From contig CAKTCH010000093.1 in the NCBI GenBank assembly GCA_934538895.1, forward strand, positions 1-6,382: 6,382 nucleotides of DNA, written 5' to 3'. The position numbers were made by a program, and so were the translations under genes. Below the pieces are notes generated by a model that saw only the letters and a program-made list of their open reading frames with translations, searched no databases and had not been told where the DNA came from. Positions 1-5,577 of this stretch are shown here, piece after piece. Origin of the DNA: an uncultured Alphaproteobacteria bacterium. GTDB taxonomy: Bacteria > Pseudomonadota > Alphaproteobacteria > Micavibrionales > Micavibrionaceae. Each line of letters starts with the position of its first letter. Position 1 is the first letter of the stretch.

Positions 1-205
1 ACTGCTCGCGCACCAGCCGCCGCACCCCCTTGCTCTCGAGCAGGTTGCCGACGTAGAGCCAGCGGGACATGGCAGCCGAGATGTCGCGCCGCTGCGGCAG
101 GGTCGCCAGCGGGACCGGGTTGGCGACCACCGTGACCTGGTCGACGTCTTCCGGGAAGGTGCTCTCGATGAGCCACGCGGTCGAGGGCGAGACGGCGGTG
201 AAGGC
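1..205 (-). CDS. Glycosyltransferase family 4 fragment, probably foreign to this contig
   Basis: Read on the minus strand from about base 205 down to base 2, this stretch gives an open frame with a GT-B glycosyltransferase look. It begins with an AVSPSTAWL segment, as in the end of the N-terminal Rossmann domain. Then come VVANPVPL, matching the usual 'V.PNGVD' position, and WLYVGNLLESKGVRRLV, matching the 'fvGRl...KGv..Li' start of the donor-binding domain. Such enzymes move sugars from nucleotide donors onto lipid, protein or polysaccharide acceptors; the substrate cannot be told here. Both ends are missing. Of 64 codons from 193 down to 2, all but two (gaa, gct) end in G or C, far more extreme than any other gene in the window and reminiscent of actinobacteria. 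The frame stops making family sense exactly where PurD begins, so I infer a chimeric join rather than a real neighbour. The assignment is from motif resemblance only. Confidence 0.62.
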
Positions 206-211
206 GGACGG
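194..211. other. Probable chimeric junction between two unrelated genomes
   Basis: The glycosyltransferase reading on the minus strand stays plausible up to about 205. The PurD reading on the plus strand starts abruptly with VKADGLAAGKG at 198. The short overlap, around ggtgaaggcggacgg, fits both proteins, as expected when an assembler joins two genomes through shared bases. GC at third codon positions drops sharply across the point. A plus-strand frame runs open through the join from 69, but its first 43 residues have no PurD character and are the antisense of the glycosyltransferase. A real deletion or recombination is the alternative. Confidence 0.65.
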
Positions 212-1070
212 CCTTGCCGCCGGTAAAGGCGTCGTGGTGGCCATGACGCTTTCCGAAGCCGAAGAGGCGGCGCGCGATATGTTTTCGGGCAATAGTTTCG
301 GGAATGCGGGCGCGGCAGTGGTGATCGAGGAATTTCTCGATGGCGAGGAACTGAGTTTCTTTGCGATTGCCGATGGCAAGACCGTGCTGCCGCTCAATTC
401 CGCGCAGGATCACAAGCGCGCGGGCGACGGCGATACCGGGCCGAATACGGGCGGCATGGGCGCCTATTCGCCGGCGCATATGATGAACGATGAATTGCAG
501 CAGAAGATCATGGATCGCCTGATCCATCCGACGATGAAAGCGATGAGCGCCGAAGGGTGCCCGTTCACCGGCATTTTCTTCGCCGGGATCATGCTGGTGA
601 AGGGGGAGCCGGTCCTGCTGGAATACAATACGCGTTTCGGCGACCCGGAATGCCAGGCATTAATGCTGCGCTTCGAGGGCGATCTGCTGGCGCTGCTGGA
701 CGCGGCGGCGGATGGGCGGCTGGCGGGGATGGAAAAAACATTCTCATGGAAGCCGCGGGCGGCCTTGTGCGTGGTGATGGCGGCACAGGGCTATCCGGGC
801 AAGACGCTCAAGGATACGCTGATCGCCGGTATAGGCCATGCCGACCTTCTGCCCGGCACCAAGGTATTTCATGCCGGGACCGGGCTTGACGGTTCTGGCA
901 ATATTATCGCCAAAGGGGGGCGCGTGCTGTCGGTTTGCGCGCTGGGGGATGATGTGGCGGCGGCGCAGGACGCGGCTTACCGTGCCGTGGGCAAGATTAC
1001 GTGGCCGGGCGGGTTCTGCCGCCGCGATATCGGCTGGCGTGCCGTGGCGGCTTTGAAAGATTCTGTTTGA
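198..1070 (+). CDS. purD: Phosphoribosylamine--glycine ligase, N-terminally truncated
   Basis: PurD (GAR synthetase) joins glycine to 5-phosphoribosylamine using ATP, the second step of purine synthesis in the cytoplasm. About 290 residues are present against roughly 420-430 in the family, so about 130-140 N-terminal residues are missing. Motifs in order: the ATP-grasp lysine segment KADGLAAGKGVVVA at the very start; VVIEEFLDGEELSFF; the strongly conserved QDHKRAGDGDTGPNTGGMGA; LLEYNTRFGDPECQ with the metal-binding E and N; then the C-terminal domain with KVFHAGT, KGGRVLSVCALGD and WPGGFCRRDIGWRA just before the stop. The C-terminus looks complete. Nothing inside is frameshifted, so truncation is due only to the join near 198. 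No start codon is assigned. The next gene follows on the same strand. Identification is secure; whether the organism has an intact copy cannot be seen. Confidence 0.93.
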   Translation: MKADGLAAGKGVVVAMTLSEAEEAARDMFSGNSFGNAGAAVVIEEFLDGEELSFFAIADGKTVLPLNSAQDHKRAGDGDTGPNTGGMGAYSPAHMMNDELQQKIMDRLIHPTMKAMSAEGCPFTGIFFAGIMLVKGEPVLLEYNTRFGDPECQALMLRFEGDLLALLDAAADGRLAGMEKTFSWKPRAALCVVMAAQGYPGKTLKDTLIAGIGHADLLPGTKVFHAGTGLDGSGNIIAKGGRVLSVCALGDDVAAAQDAAYRAVGKITWPGGFCRRDIGWRAVAALKDSV

Positions 1071-1155
1071 TTTACAGAAGATTGTGAGAAAATCTCCATT
1101 GTCTGTTAAGGATTTTGGCGCATCATATTCGTGTAACAACCCGGATTGCCTTTCC

Positions 1156-2472
1156 ATGATCCTGCCAGAACCGCACCATAAAGCCACGCTCAGCGACGCG
1201 CATGATTCGCTGCTCGCGCATGAAAGCGCCGACCTGATACAGCGTTACGTGTTTCCGAAGGATACTGTGCTGTTCCGCAGGGGCGAGCCGCGTCAGTGCG
1301 CTTACCTGATCGACAAGGGCACCGTCGATATTATCGGCAATGACGGGGGCGGTGCCGATAAGCTGCTCTGTCATATCAATACCGGCGAGATATTCGGCGA
1401 AATGGCGCTGATCGACAATGCGCCGCGCACGGCGACGGCCATCACCCGGAGCGAATGCGAGATTTTCATCATTCCCCGCAACGCGCTGCAAAACCGTTTG
1501 CAGGATCTCGATCCCATCGTCATGCTGCTCATCAGCCTGCTGGTGGAGCGTTACCGGCTGGCGCGCATCCATATGCCGGAGTCGCTCCGTCAGGATAAAA
1601 GCAACGATCCGTTCATCGACAAGCTGCAACGTCATCGTCATCTGCCGCCCCATGCCCTCAAGATCCATGATATCGGCGCGCAGAAGGAATCGGCGCTGCG
1701 CGGGCTGAAGCTGGAGCAGGAATTGCGCCGGGGGCTGGAGAATCGCGAATTCGTGCCGTTCCTGCAACCGATCATCGATCTTAAATCCCGCCGGGTCATG
1801 GGTTATGAAACGCTGATCCGCTGGCAGCATCCGGAGAAGGGGCTGGTCTTTCCCGATCAGTTCATCCCGGTGGCCGAGCATGTGAACGTGGTGCAGCAGC
1901 TCGACCGCCTGATGCTGGAAAGAACCTGCGAGATCATCCCGGAACTCGACCGGATGGGGCGCGCGGATATTTTCATCAGCGTCAACATGTCGGGCATCAA
2001 TTTCAACACGCAGAACATCGTGCAGTCTATCCGCGAGACTGTGAAGGGTTACGGGGTCGATCCGCACCGGATTCGCCTTGAGGTCACGGAAAGCGCGCTG
2101 ATCGACGATCCGGAACAGGCGGAAGAAATCCTGCACGATCTGAAAGAGGCCGGTTTCGGCATCGCGCTCGACGATTTCGGCACGGGTTATTCCTCGCTTG
2201 GTTATCTGCACCGTTTTACCATCGATACGATCAAGATCGACCGCTCCTTCGTGGCGGGCCTGCATGACGGTGAGAAAAGCCTTGAAATCGTGAGCGCGAT
2301 CATCAATCTGGCGCAGATTTTCCGCCTGGGCACCGTGGCGGAAGGGATCGAGCGCGAGGATGATATCGCTACGCTGTGCGATCTTGGCTGCACGCTGGGG
2401 CAGGGTTATTTCTTCAGCAAGCCTTTGCCGGTCAGTAACGCCCTGGCTTATGCGGAGAAGGACGGCGCGTGA
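1156..2472 (+). CDS. Cyclic-nucleotide-binding domain fused to EAL c-di-GMP phosphodiesterase
   Basis: A predicted cytoplasmic enzyme cutting c-di-GMP to pGpG under control of cAMP or cGMP. Numbered from ATG 1156 (438 aa). Residues about 20-140 form a CAP-type cNMP-binding domain; its phosphate-binding cassette reads GEIFGEMALIDNAPRTATA, with the sugar-binding Glu (E82) and phosphate-binding Arg (R91). A linker of about 60 residues leads to the EAL domain, about 185-430. Catalytic signatures are all present: E218 in ETL (Thr for the usual Ala), N277 in NMS, E309 in EVTES, D339-D340 in DDFGTGYSS, K360 in IKIDRSFV, E396 in VAEGIE and Q416 in GQGYFFSKPLP. No GGDEF domain, DNA-binding domain or membrane segment is seen. 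An upstream GTG (1084) would add 24 residues, but that stretch is AT-rich with atypical codons (aga, tct, cca, gca, tca), so I read it as leader. No clear Shine-Dalgarno precedes either start. Known relative in architecture: Bdellovibrio Bd1971, a cAMP-activated c-di-GMP phosphodiesterase. Confidence 0.88.
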   Translation: MILPEPHHKATLSDAHDSLLAHESADLIQRYVFPKDTVLFRRGEPRQCAYLIDKGTVDIIGNDGGGADKLLCHINTGEIFGEMALIDNAPRTATAITRSECEIFIIPRNALQNRLQDLDPIVMLLISLLVERYRLARIHMPESLRQDKSNDPFIDKLQRHRHLPPHALKIHDIGAQKESALRGLKLEQELRRGLENREFVPFLQPIIDLKSRRVMGYETLIRWQHPEKGLVFPDQFIPVAEHVNVVQQLDRLMLERTCEIIPELDRMGRADIFISVNMSGINFNTQNIVQSIRETVKGYGVDPHRIRLEVTESALIDDPEQAEEILHDLKEAGFGIALDDFGTGYSSLGYLHRFTIDTIKIDRSFVAGLHDGEKSLEIVSAIINLAQIFRLGTVAEGIEREDDIATLCDLGCTLGQGYFFSKPLPVSNALAYAEKDGA

Positions 2473-2931
2473 TTATTTTCCGCGTTTGCGCTGAAAGAAA
2501 TCTTTCAGAATTTGTCCGCAGGCCTCCGTCGGCAGGTGTGCAATCTGCGGGCGATGGTGGCATGTAGGCTGATCGAAGAATTTTCCACCGTGCAGGATGC
2601 CGCCGCCTTTGGGGTCGATAGCGCCGAAGACGACGCGGCGGATGCGGGCGAAGCTGATGGCGGCGGCGCACATGGCGCAGGGTTCCAGCGTGACGAACAG
2701 GTCGTAGGCCGGAATGCGCTGCGCGCCCTCGCGGGCGCAGGCCGCGCGGATGGCTTCTATTTCCGCGTGTGCAGTGGGGTCGGATTTCAGGATGGTATTG
2801 TTGCCGCCCTCGATCACCGTGCCGGTTTCGCCGTGGACCAGCACAGCCCCGATGGGCACTTCGCCGCGTTCAGCCGCTTTGCGGGCCTGTCCGAGGGCGA
2901 GGCCCATATAATGTTCGTCTGTTTCCCTCAT
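2473..2931 (-). CDS. tadA: tRNA-specific adenosine deaminase
   Basis: TadA converts adenosine 34 of tRNA-Arg(ACG) to inosine, which lets that tRNA read CGU, CGC and CGA codons. The 152-residue protein is a full-length cytidine/deoxycytidylate deaminase-fold protein. The zinc site is visible as H55-A-E57, with E57 the proton shuttle, and P84-C85-A-M-C88. The N-terminal EHYMGLALGQARKAAERGEVPIGAVLV matches the start of the E. coli enzyme in pattern, supporting the start at 2931. Its GGILHGG and HHRPQI segments also fit TadA. No good Shine-Dalgarno is seen; a second ATG eight codons in (2907) is possible but its upstream AGGGAA is too distant. The gene is convergent with the EAL gene, their stop codons touching at 2472/2473. 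It is divergent from the rluB homologue, with a long palindrome between. This divergent tadA / rluB-rsmD arrangement is familiar in Alphaproteobacteria. Confidence 0.94.
   Translation of the reverse strand: MRETDEHYMGLALGQARKAAERGEVPIGAVLVHGETGTVIEGGNNTILKSDPTAHAEIEAIRAACAREGAQRIPAYDLFVTLEPCAMCAAAISFARIRRVVFGAIDPKGGGILHGGKFFDQPTCHHRPQIAHLPTEACGQILKDFFQRKRGK
2491..2508 (+). terminator. Possible weak terminator hairpin after the EAL gene
   Basis: CTGAAAG, loop AAAT, CTTTCAG makes a perfect 7-bp stem starting 19 nt after the EAL stop codon. It lies inside the 3' coding end of the convergent tadA gene. The stem is AT-rich and what follows on the plus strand (aatttgtcc) is only a short T stretch. 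It is the only terminator candidate at a junction with no intergenic space, but it could be chance, since it also encodes the Lys-Asp-Phe-Phe-Gln end of TadA. Confidence 0.25.
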
Positions 2932-2938
2932 TACGGGA

Positions 2939-3013
2939 TTTTACCGTGAAGGCGCGAAGGCGCGAAGGATAAATATCAATTATTCTTCGCTTCTTCTCAC
3001 CTTCGCGGTAAAA
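2939..3013. repeat. 75-bp imperfect palindrome between tadA and rluB
   Basis: Arms 2939-2972 and 2980-3013 are 34 nt each with no gaps: 28 of 34 positions are complementary, and the loop is atatcaa (2973-2979). The outer 14 bp (TTTTACCGTGAAGG against CCTTCGCGGTAAAA) have one mismatch, and the inner 11 bp (gcgaaggataa against ttattcttcgc) have one G-T wobble. The left arm contains a period-8 tandem, GAAGGCGC twice plus GAAGG (2948-2968). It resembles the short palindromic repeats of the type 'ACC.CGAAGG.CGAAGG' scattered between genes in many bacterial genomes; that resemblance is from memory. It fills nearly the whole 88-nt gap, lies in the leaders of both divergent genes and touches the ribosome-binding region of rluB. 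No second copy is seen in the window. Confidence 0.75.
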
Positions 3014-3019
3014 GAAGAC

Positions 3020-3757
3020 ATGAGCGCTGAAAAAGAACGCATTGCCAAGATTATCGCCCGCGCGGGGATTTGCTCCCGCCGCGATGCCGAGCACCTGATC
3101 GCGGAAGGGCGCGTGAAGGTGAATGGTCAGGTTCTGGAAACACCGGCGTTTCTCGCCAGCGTATACGACGATATCCGCGTCGATGGCCGTTCGATACCCA
3201 GACCGGAGGGCACGCGACTTTTCCTTTATTACAAACCTGCGGGGCTGGTGACGACGGCGCACGATCCGCAGGGGCGTCCGACCGTCTTTGAAAATCTGCC
3301 GCCGGATATGCCGCGCGTGATTTCGGTGGGGCGGCTGGACCTGAATTCCGAAGGGTTGCTGCTGCTGACCAATGACGGGGAATTATCGCGTTATCTGGAA
3401 CTGCCTTCCACGGGCTGGGTGCGCACCTATCGCGTGCGCGCTTACGGCAAACCTACGGCGGACGATTTGCAGGCGCTGGCTGAAGGGATCGTTTATGAAG
3501 GGGTGCGCTATGGGCCGATCGAGGTGCAGGTCGATCGCGGGCGCGGCGACAACACCTGGATGACGATGAAGCTGACCGAGGGCAAGAATCGTGAAATCAG
3601 GAATGTCACGCGCGCGATCGGGATGCAGGTGAACCGCCTGATCCGCATTTCCTATGGCCCGTTCGCACTGGACGATATGCGCGCGGGTGAGGTGCTGGAG
3701 GTAAAAACTTCTTTGGTACGGAAACAATTCGCCGATTTTTTCAAGGATCGCGTATGA
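3020..3757 (+). CDS. rluB: RsuA/RluB-family rRNA pseudouridine synthase
   Basis: This enzyme isomerises one uridine in rRNA to pseudouridine. By family type it is probably the RluB activity on the 23S peptidyl-transferase region, though RsuA (16S) or RluE cannot be excluded from sequence alone. Residues about 5-50 form an S4 RNA-binding domain (RIAKIIARAGICSRRDAEHL, then GRVKVNG). The catalytic domain has KPAGLVTT at 72-79, catalytic Asp107 in VGRLDLNSEGLLLLTNDGEL, and the late motif KLTEGKNREIRN at 184-195, followed by LIRISYGPFAL. At 245 aa it lacks the basic C-terminal tail seen in many RluB proteins. The only Shine-Dalgarno-like bases (GAAG, 3014-3017) sit very close to the ATG and overlap the edge of the palindrome, so initiation may be weak or structure-dependent. 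It is the first gene of a two-gene operon with rsmD, overlapping it by 4 nt (ATGA). Confidence 0.88.
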   Translation: MSAEKERIAKIIARAGICSRRDAEHLIAEGRVKVNGQVLETPAFLASVYDDIRVDGRSIPRPEGTRLFLYYKPAGLVTTAHDPQGRPTVFENLPPDMPRVISVGRLDLNSEGLLLLTNDGELSRYLELPSTGWVRTYRVRAYGKPTADDLQALAEGIVYEGVRYGPIEVQVDRGRGDNTWMTMKLTEGKNREIRNVTRAIGMQVNRLIRISYGPFALDDMRAGEVLEVKTSLVRKQFADFFKDRV

Positions 3758-4317
3758 GAATTACGGCAGGCACGCATCGTGGCCGCATACTGAAAGTGCC
3801 TGAAGGCGTGGCGGTACGCCCGACCACGGACAAGGTGCGACAGGCGGTTTTCAATATTCTGAAAGCTTATGATCTGCCTGCCGATGCCGCCGTGATCGAC
3901 GGGTTCGCTGGTTCGGGTGCGCTGGGGCTGGAAGCGCTTTCACGCGGCGCGGCGCAGGCCACCTTCATTGAAAGAGATCCGGTGCATATGAAATTCATCA
4001 AGGGCAACGCTGCCGGAATGAAGATCGAGGGGCAGTGTAGGTTTATCCTGAAAGCGGTCGCGCAAGCGGGGGCGAAGCCCGCAGGTGCGGCGCCCGCGCA
4101 ACTCGTGTTCCTTGATCCGCCTTACCGGATGAACTTGCTGGCACCGGCGCTTTCGGCCCTGGTGCAAGGCGGCTGGATCGCGCCGGACGCGGTCATCGTC
4201 TGCGAACATGAAAACCATGCCGTGTTTCCCGCCGGGGACGGTTTCAAGTTACGGGACCAGCGGCGTTACGGCGATACGCAAATCTCTTTCCTGCGTTATC
4301 AGCCGATGATGCCCTGA
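3754..4317 (+). CDS. rsmD: 16S rRNA (guanine(966)-N(2))-methyltransferase
   Basis: RsmD transfers a methyl group from S-adenosylmethionine to N2 of G966 of 16S rRNA during small-subunit assembly. The protein is 187 aa, normal for the family. It opens with MRITAGTHRGRILKVP, then the family signature RPTTDKVRQAVFNIL (22-36). The SAM-binding motif I is VIDGFAGSGALGLEALSRGA (47-66), followed by FIERDP with the acidic ribose-binding residue. The catalytic LDPPY lies at 120-124. The C-terminal GDTQISFLRY is also typical. Its ATG lies in the ATGA overlap with the stop of the pseudouridine synthase, implying translational coupling and shared transcription. Its 3' end overlaps the convergent uppP by 19 nt, so neither gene has a free terminator region there. 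Confidence 0.95.
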   Translation: MRITAGTHRGRILKVPEGVAVRPTTDKVRQAVFNILKAYDLPADAAVIDGFAGSGALGLEALSRGAAQATFIERDPVHMKFIKGNAAGMKIEGQCRFILKAVAQAGAKPAGAAPAQLVFLDPPYRMNLLAPALSALVQGGWIAPDAVIVCEHENHAVFPAGDGFKLRDQRRYGDTQISFLRYQPMMP

Positions 4318-5126
4318 TGCATCAATACCAGCAATAAAACACCCAGCCCCACGCGATAAACCACGAAAGGCATGAAACTGTGGCTGACCAGCCATTTCAT
4401 CAGGACGTGCATCGCCGCCAGCGCGGCAAGGCAGGATACAAGTGCGCCGATGGCCATCTCGGTGAACAGTTCCGTGCTGGGGTTTTCCATGAATTCCAGC
4501 GCGCCGACGGCACCGGCCCCTGAAACGGAAATAACGGCCAGCAGGAACGAGAAGCGCGCCGCTTCCACCCGTGAAAAGCCGAGACCGCGCGCGGCGGTCA
4601 TGGTGATGCCGGAACGGCTGGTGCCGGGGATCAGGGCAAGCATTTGCGCGAGTCCGACGAGGATCGCGTCCTTCCATGTCATTTGCTCGACCGTGCGGGT
4701 CATGGGCATGAACCTGTCGGCCAGCCCCAGCAGGATTCCGAAGATAATCAGCGACCATGCCGCTACGGGAAGCGAACGCGCCCATGCGGGTTCGAGGATG
4801 TGGAAAGTGAAGCCGAGGGCCAGCACCGGAATGCTGGCGGCGATCAGGAAGACGATCAGGCGGATCTCGCTTTTGTCTTTGGTCTGGCCGGTGACGACGC
4901 GAATCAACGATTTCAGCATCGCCATCAAATCTTTCCAGCAATAAATGACGATGGCGACCAGCGTGCCGATATGGACGGCGATATCCATGGTCAGGGCTTC
5001 GCCCCACATATTATCGCCGCTGCCCAGAAGATGGTGGGTCAGGATCAAATGGCCGCTGGAACTGACGGGCAGGAATTCGGACAGGCCCTGAACGATGGCG
5101 AGGATGACGATGTGAAGAAGCGGCAT
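4299..5126 (-). CDS. uppP: Undecaprenyl-diphosphatase
   Basis: UppP (BacA) removes a phosphate from undecaprenyl diphosphate, regenerating the lipid carrier for peptidoglycan and other envelope polymers. It is an inner-membrane protein with the active site reached from the periplasm; extra copies give bacitracin resistance. The 275-residue protein is full length with about eight hydrophobic segments. The defining (E/Q)xxxE motif is Q13-GLS-E17, leading into FLPVSSSGHL with H26. The second motif is PGTSRSGIT at 167-175, with the essential Arg at 171. The N-terminus at 5126 matches the family start (MPLLHIVILAIVQGLSEF), though the sequence just upstream has no clear Shine-Dalgarno. It runs opposite to its neighbours, overlapping rsmD tail to tail and facing a 131-nt promoter region shared with the small membrane protein gene. 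Confidence 0.95.
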   Translation of the reverse strand: MPLLHIVILAIVQGLSEFLPVSSSGHLILTHHLLGSGDNMWGEALTMDIAVHIGTLVAIVIYCWKDLMAMLKSLIRVVTGQTKDKSEIRLIVFLIAASIPVLALGFTFHILEPAWARSLPVAAWSLIIFGILLGLADRFMPMTRTVEQMTWKDAILVGLAQMLALIPGTSRSGITMTAARGLGFSRVEAARFSFLLAVISVSGAGAVGALEFMENPSTELFTEMAIGALVSCLAALAAMHVLMKWLVSHSFMPFVVYRVGLGVLLLVLMHQGIIG

Positions 5127-5181
5127 GGGGAAGGGCTCTGGCTGGGGCTTATTCCGAAAAATGACTTTATAAAACTAGCCG

Positions 5182-5210
5182 ATAATAGCGGCGGCGTCAT
5201 CGTGCGTTGA
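5182..5210 (-). promoter_or_regulatory. Weak candidate promoter for uppP
   Basis: On the minus strand TATTAT (complement of 5182-5187) matches a -10 box at five of six positions. TCAACG (complement of 5205-5210) stands 17 nt upstream as a poor -35. It would leave a leader of about 50 nt before the uppP ATG. The 5150-5190 stretch is clearly more AT-rich than its surroundings, which fits a promoter zone, but the -35 match is weak. Confidence 0.2.
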
Positions 5211-5212
5211 GG

Positions 5213-5240
5213 TGGACAGGGCGGGCTTATTCACGATATT
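5213..5240 (+). promoter_or_regulatory. Candidate promoter for the small membrane protein gene
   Basis: TGGACA (5213-5218, five of six to the -35 consensus) and GATATT (5235-5240, four of six to the -10) are separated by 16 nt. Transcription would begin near 5247, only about 11 nt before ATG 5258. That leaves a usable leader mainly for the second ATG at 5276, which has its own AAGGGG nine bases upstream. Consensus match only. Confidence 0.3.
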
Positions 5241-5257
5241 TTTATGAAGGTCGTCAT

Positions 5258-5488
5258 ATGAAGGGGTGTTTTTCGATGATTTACGTTGTGGGCATTGCCG
5301 GTTTCGTCGCCGGGTTCGCGCTGGCCTTGCGGATTCTCGGCTATTTACTCAAAGGGCGTTCCCACGAGGATCTGCTGGAAGACAGGGGTTTGCGCATGAC
5401 TTACGGCCTGCTGGCGTGGGGGATCGCGGGGCTGGCGTCTTTTTGCGCGGTCGTCCTTTATAAAATGTATTTTCCCGCGCCTCTCTAA
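5258..5488 (+). CDS. Small two-helix membrane protein of unknown function
   Basis: I do not recognise a named family. From ATG 5258 it is 76 aa; from the second ATG at 5276 it is 70 aa. Both starts have good ribosome-binding sequences: GAAGG at 5246-5250, seven bases before the first, and AAGGGG at 5261-5266, nine before the second. From the second start the protein begins MIYVVGIAGFVAGFALALRI, a first membrane helix of about 20 residues. A charged loop follows, GRSHEDLLEDRGLRM, and then a second helix, YGLLAWGIAGLASFCAVVLY, ending in KMYFPAPL. The basic residues after helix 1 suggest a cytoplasmic loop with both ends outside; this topology is inferred. Codon use matches its neighbours, supporting a real gene. 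It lies between divergent uppP and downstream yceI, 89 nt before the yceI start, and might be cotranscribed with it. Confidence 0.72.
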   Translation: MKGCFSMIYVVGIAGFVAGFALALRILGYLLKGRSHEDLLEDRGLRMTYGLLAWGIAGLASFCAVVLYKMYFPAPL

Positions 5489-5505
5489 TGCATACACTAC
5501 TTGCC

Positions 5506-5522
5506 GGTGCCGTCGCGGCGCC
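5506..5522. other. GC-rich hairpin upstream of yceI
   Basis: GGTGCC, loop gtcgc, GGCGCC forms a 6-bp stem with one G-T pair, 17 nt after the stop of the small membrane protein gene. No T-run follows, so it does not look like an intrinsic terminator; it could act as an mRNA-processing or weak attenuation structure between that gene and yceI, or mean nothing. Confidence 0.2.
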
Positions 5523-5577
5523 CTAACTTATTGGGATATTTCAGCTTGTCCCGCTTATGAATAAAGGAAACAGAACC

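Noticed and set aside
69..197. In-frame N-terminal extension of PurD from ATG 69
   Set aside because: These 43 residues lack PurD motifs and are the antisense of a better glycosyltransferase reading; they belong to the other side of the apparent chimeric join.
744..1187. A 147-codon minus-strand frame opposite the end of purD
   Set aside because: No motif; purD is clear on the plus strand through its final WPGGFCRRDIGWRA segment.
1880..1890. Thr in place of Ala in the EAL signature (ETL rather than EAL)
   Set aside because: The metal-binding Glu is kept and variation at the second position is common in active phosphodiesterases; not evidence of a degenerate domain.
1123..2265. A 380-codon open frame on the minus strand opposite the EAL gene
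   Set aside because: Its residues show no recognisable motif, while the plus strand carries complete cNMP and EAL signatures. Long antisense frames are common in GC-rich genes.
4249..5007. A 252-codon minus-strand frame overlapping uppP in another phase
   Set aside because: It is rich in Arg, His and Pro, as expected from a shifted frame, and has no membrane segments, whereas the uppP frame has all family motifs.
4303..5126. Gln instead of Glu at the first acidic position of UppP motif 1 (Q13)
   Set aside because: The family motif is (E/Q)xxxE, so this is a normal variant and not a sign of lost activity.
4372..5210. Two plus-strand open frames opposite uppP (4372-4944 and 4644-5210)
   Set aside because: Both are the complement of the uppP coding sequence, with low-information composition and no domain pattern.
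5501..5529. Promoter-like TTGCCG and TAACTT, 17 nt apart, upstream of yceI
   Set aside because: Only four and three of six consensus positions match, and the GC-rich hairpin lies between them; too weak to call.
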